Origin: Trichodesmium sp. jk18x7bins.61
GTDB lineage: Bacteria; Cyanobacteriota; Cyanobacteriia; Cyanobacteriales; Microcoleaceae
Direction of reading: 5' to 3'
DNA: 6,382 bases
NCBI GenBank assembly: GCA_022822685.1
Contig: JAJEAQ010000039.1
Coordinates: 1-6,382 of the forward strand
The notes beneath the pieces are model-generated. The model searched no databases and was not told where the DNA came from. It saw nothing but the letters and a program-made list of their open reading frames with translations. The translations under genes were made by a program, and so were the position numbers. Positions 6,067 to 6,382 of this stretch are shown piece by piece; the stretch's first letter is position 1, and each line of letters starts with the position of its first letter.

Positions 6067-6122
6067 ATAAGGGAATTGAATTACTCAAATTAGTGTACTA
6101 CATTTACATGGAATACGCTGTA
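5108..6122 (-). mobile_element. Decayed IS630-family insertion sequence, element 2
   Basis: About 1.0 kb bounded by perfect 12-bp inverted repeats: TACAGCGTATTC (5108-5119) and GAATACGCTGTA (6111-6122). A weaker block inside them (ATGAAGTAC against ATGTAGTAC read inward) extends the similarity to about 28 bases. Both outermost dinucleotides are TA, fitting the TA duplication made by IS630 elements. The transposase fragments lie on the minus strand and belong to a different IS630 subgroup from element 1, with different ends. Confidence 0.85.
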
Positions 6123-6382
6123 AGTGGTGAAACTCCTGCTAAAAGCTGGATTTATTCAGTTTTCTATGCTAAGGAAATCCAGGGATGAAAAACCCTGGAA
6201 ATATCAGCTCTAGGCTAAAATCTCTCAACTCTTAACTAGCGGACGAGATATATATTCTCGCTTTGGATTTTCAACACTCCCCGCTCCGATTCCCCTTCGT
6301 GTCTGCGACACTCGTCTACAGGGTGGGAAGGAATTGGGGGCGCGCGGGTTTTGTACCTCCACCAATAATCCTGAAGAACGTT
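6123..6382. other. Terminal region without a recognised gene
   Basis: No supported gene to the window edge. The plus-strand open stretch reaching 6188 starts inside the dead transposase, antisense to it, and is not credible. Small hairpins occur at 6244-6260 (CGAGA/TCTCG) and 6299-6311 (GTGTC/GACAC). The last 80 bases, with GGGGGCGCGCGGG near 6337-6349, are more GC-rich than the rest and may be the edge of another element. Confidence 0.5.
6178..6199. terminator. 7-bp hairpin, possible weak terminator
   Basis: TCCAGGG (6178-6184) and CCCTGGA (6193-6199) pair perfectly around an 8-base loop. There is no U-run on either side and no gene clearly ends nearby, so a terminator role is uncertain. 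Confidence 0.25.

Noticed and set aside
5967..6188. 73-residue open frame on the plus strand
   Set aside because: Starts antisense within the transposase pseudogene and crosses the element end; no family resemblance.

Overview
The window looks like accessory DNA from a filamentous cyanobacterium. Two copies of the cyanobacterial HIP1 octamer GCGATCGC (3214-3221 and 3994-4001), a heptanucleotide tandem repeat, two decayed IS630-family transposases of types I know from cyanobacteria, and a DUF697-type GTPase all point that way. Coding density is low and base composition is AT-rich. I cannot name the species; a repeat-rich marine or symbiotic lineage is only a guess.

Layout. 1-103: a dispersed repeat (copy A). 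104-472: no intact gene; it holds hairpins resembling the right end of an IS200/IS605 element. 473 to about 710: a strongly folded candidate non-coding RNA closed by a 13-bp long-range helix, with a strong hairpin at 787-810 further on. Its layout recalls the HEARO/omega RNAs of IscB-type elements, but no nuclease gene follows. 1016-1828 (minus): an unusual 270-residue disordered protein with a set of Y-x-x-V/I motifs and two PALPPR motifs, like tyrosine-kinase/SH2/SH3 ligand mimics. 1851-1928: two inverted repeats upstream of that gene. 1921-3087: a decayed IS630 element. 3098-3122: heptamer repeats. 3289-3513: copy B of the dispersed repeat, split by a 113-bp MITE with 9-bp target duplications. 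3525-4949 (minus): an intact DUF697-type GTPase, the only clearly conserved household-type gene here. 5108-6122: a second, different, decayed IS630 element bounded by perfect 12-bp inverted repeats. 6123-6382: no recognisable gene.

The two intact genes are separated by mobile-element debris, are not an operon and show no functional link. Most of the window is insertion-element graveyard. The most notable content is the phosphotyrosine/SH3-ligand-like protein lying between the candidate RNA and a dead IS630. Next come the candidate orphan structured RNA and the MITE, whose insertion can be read against the empty-site copy at the window start.
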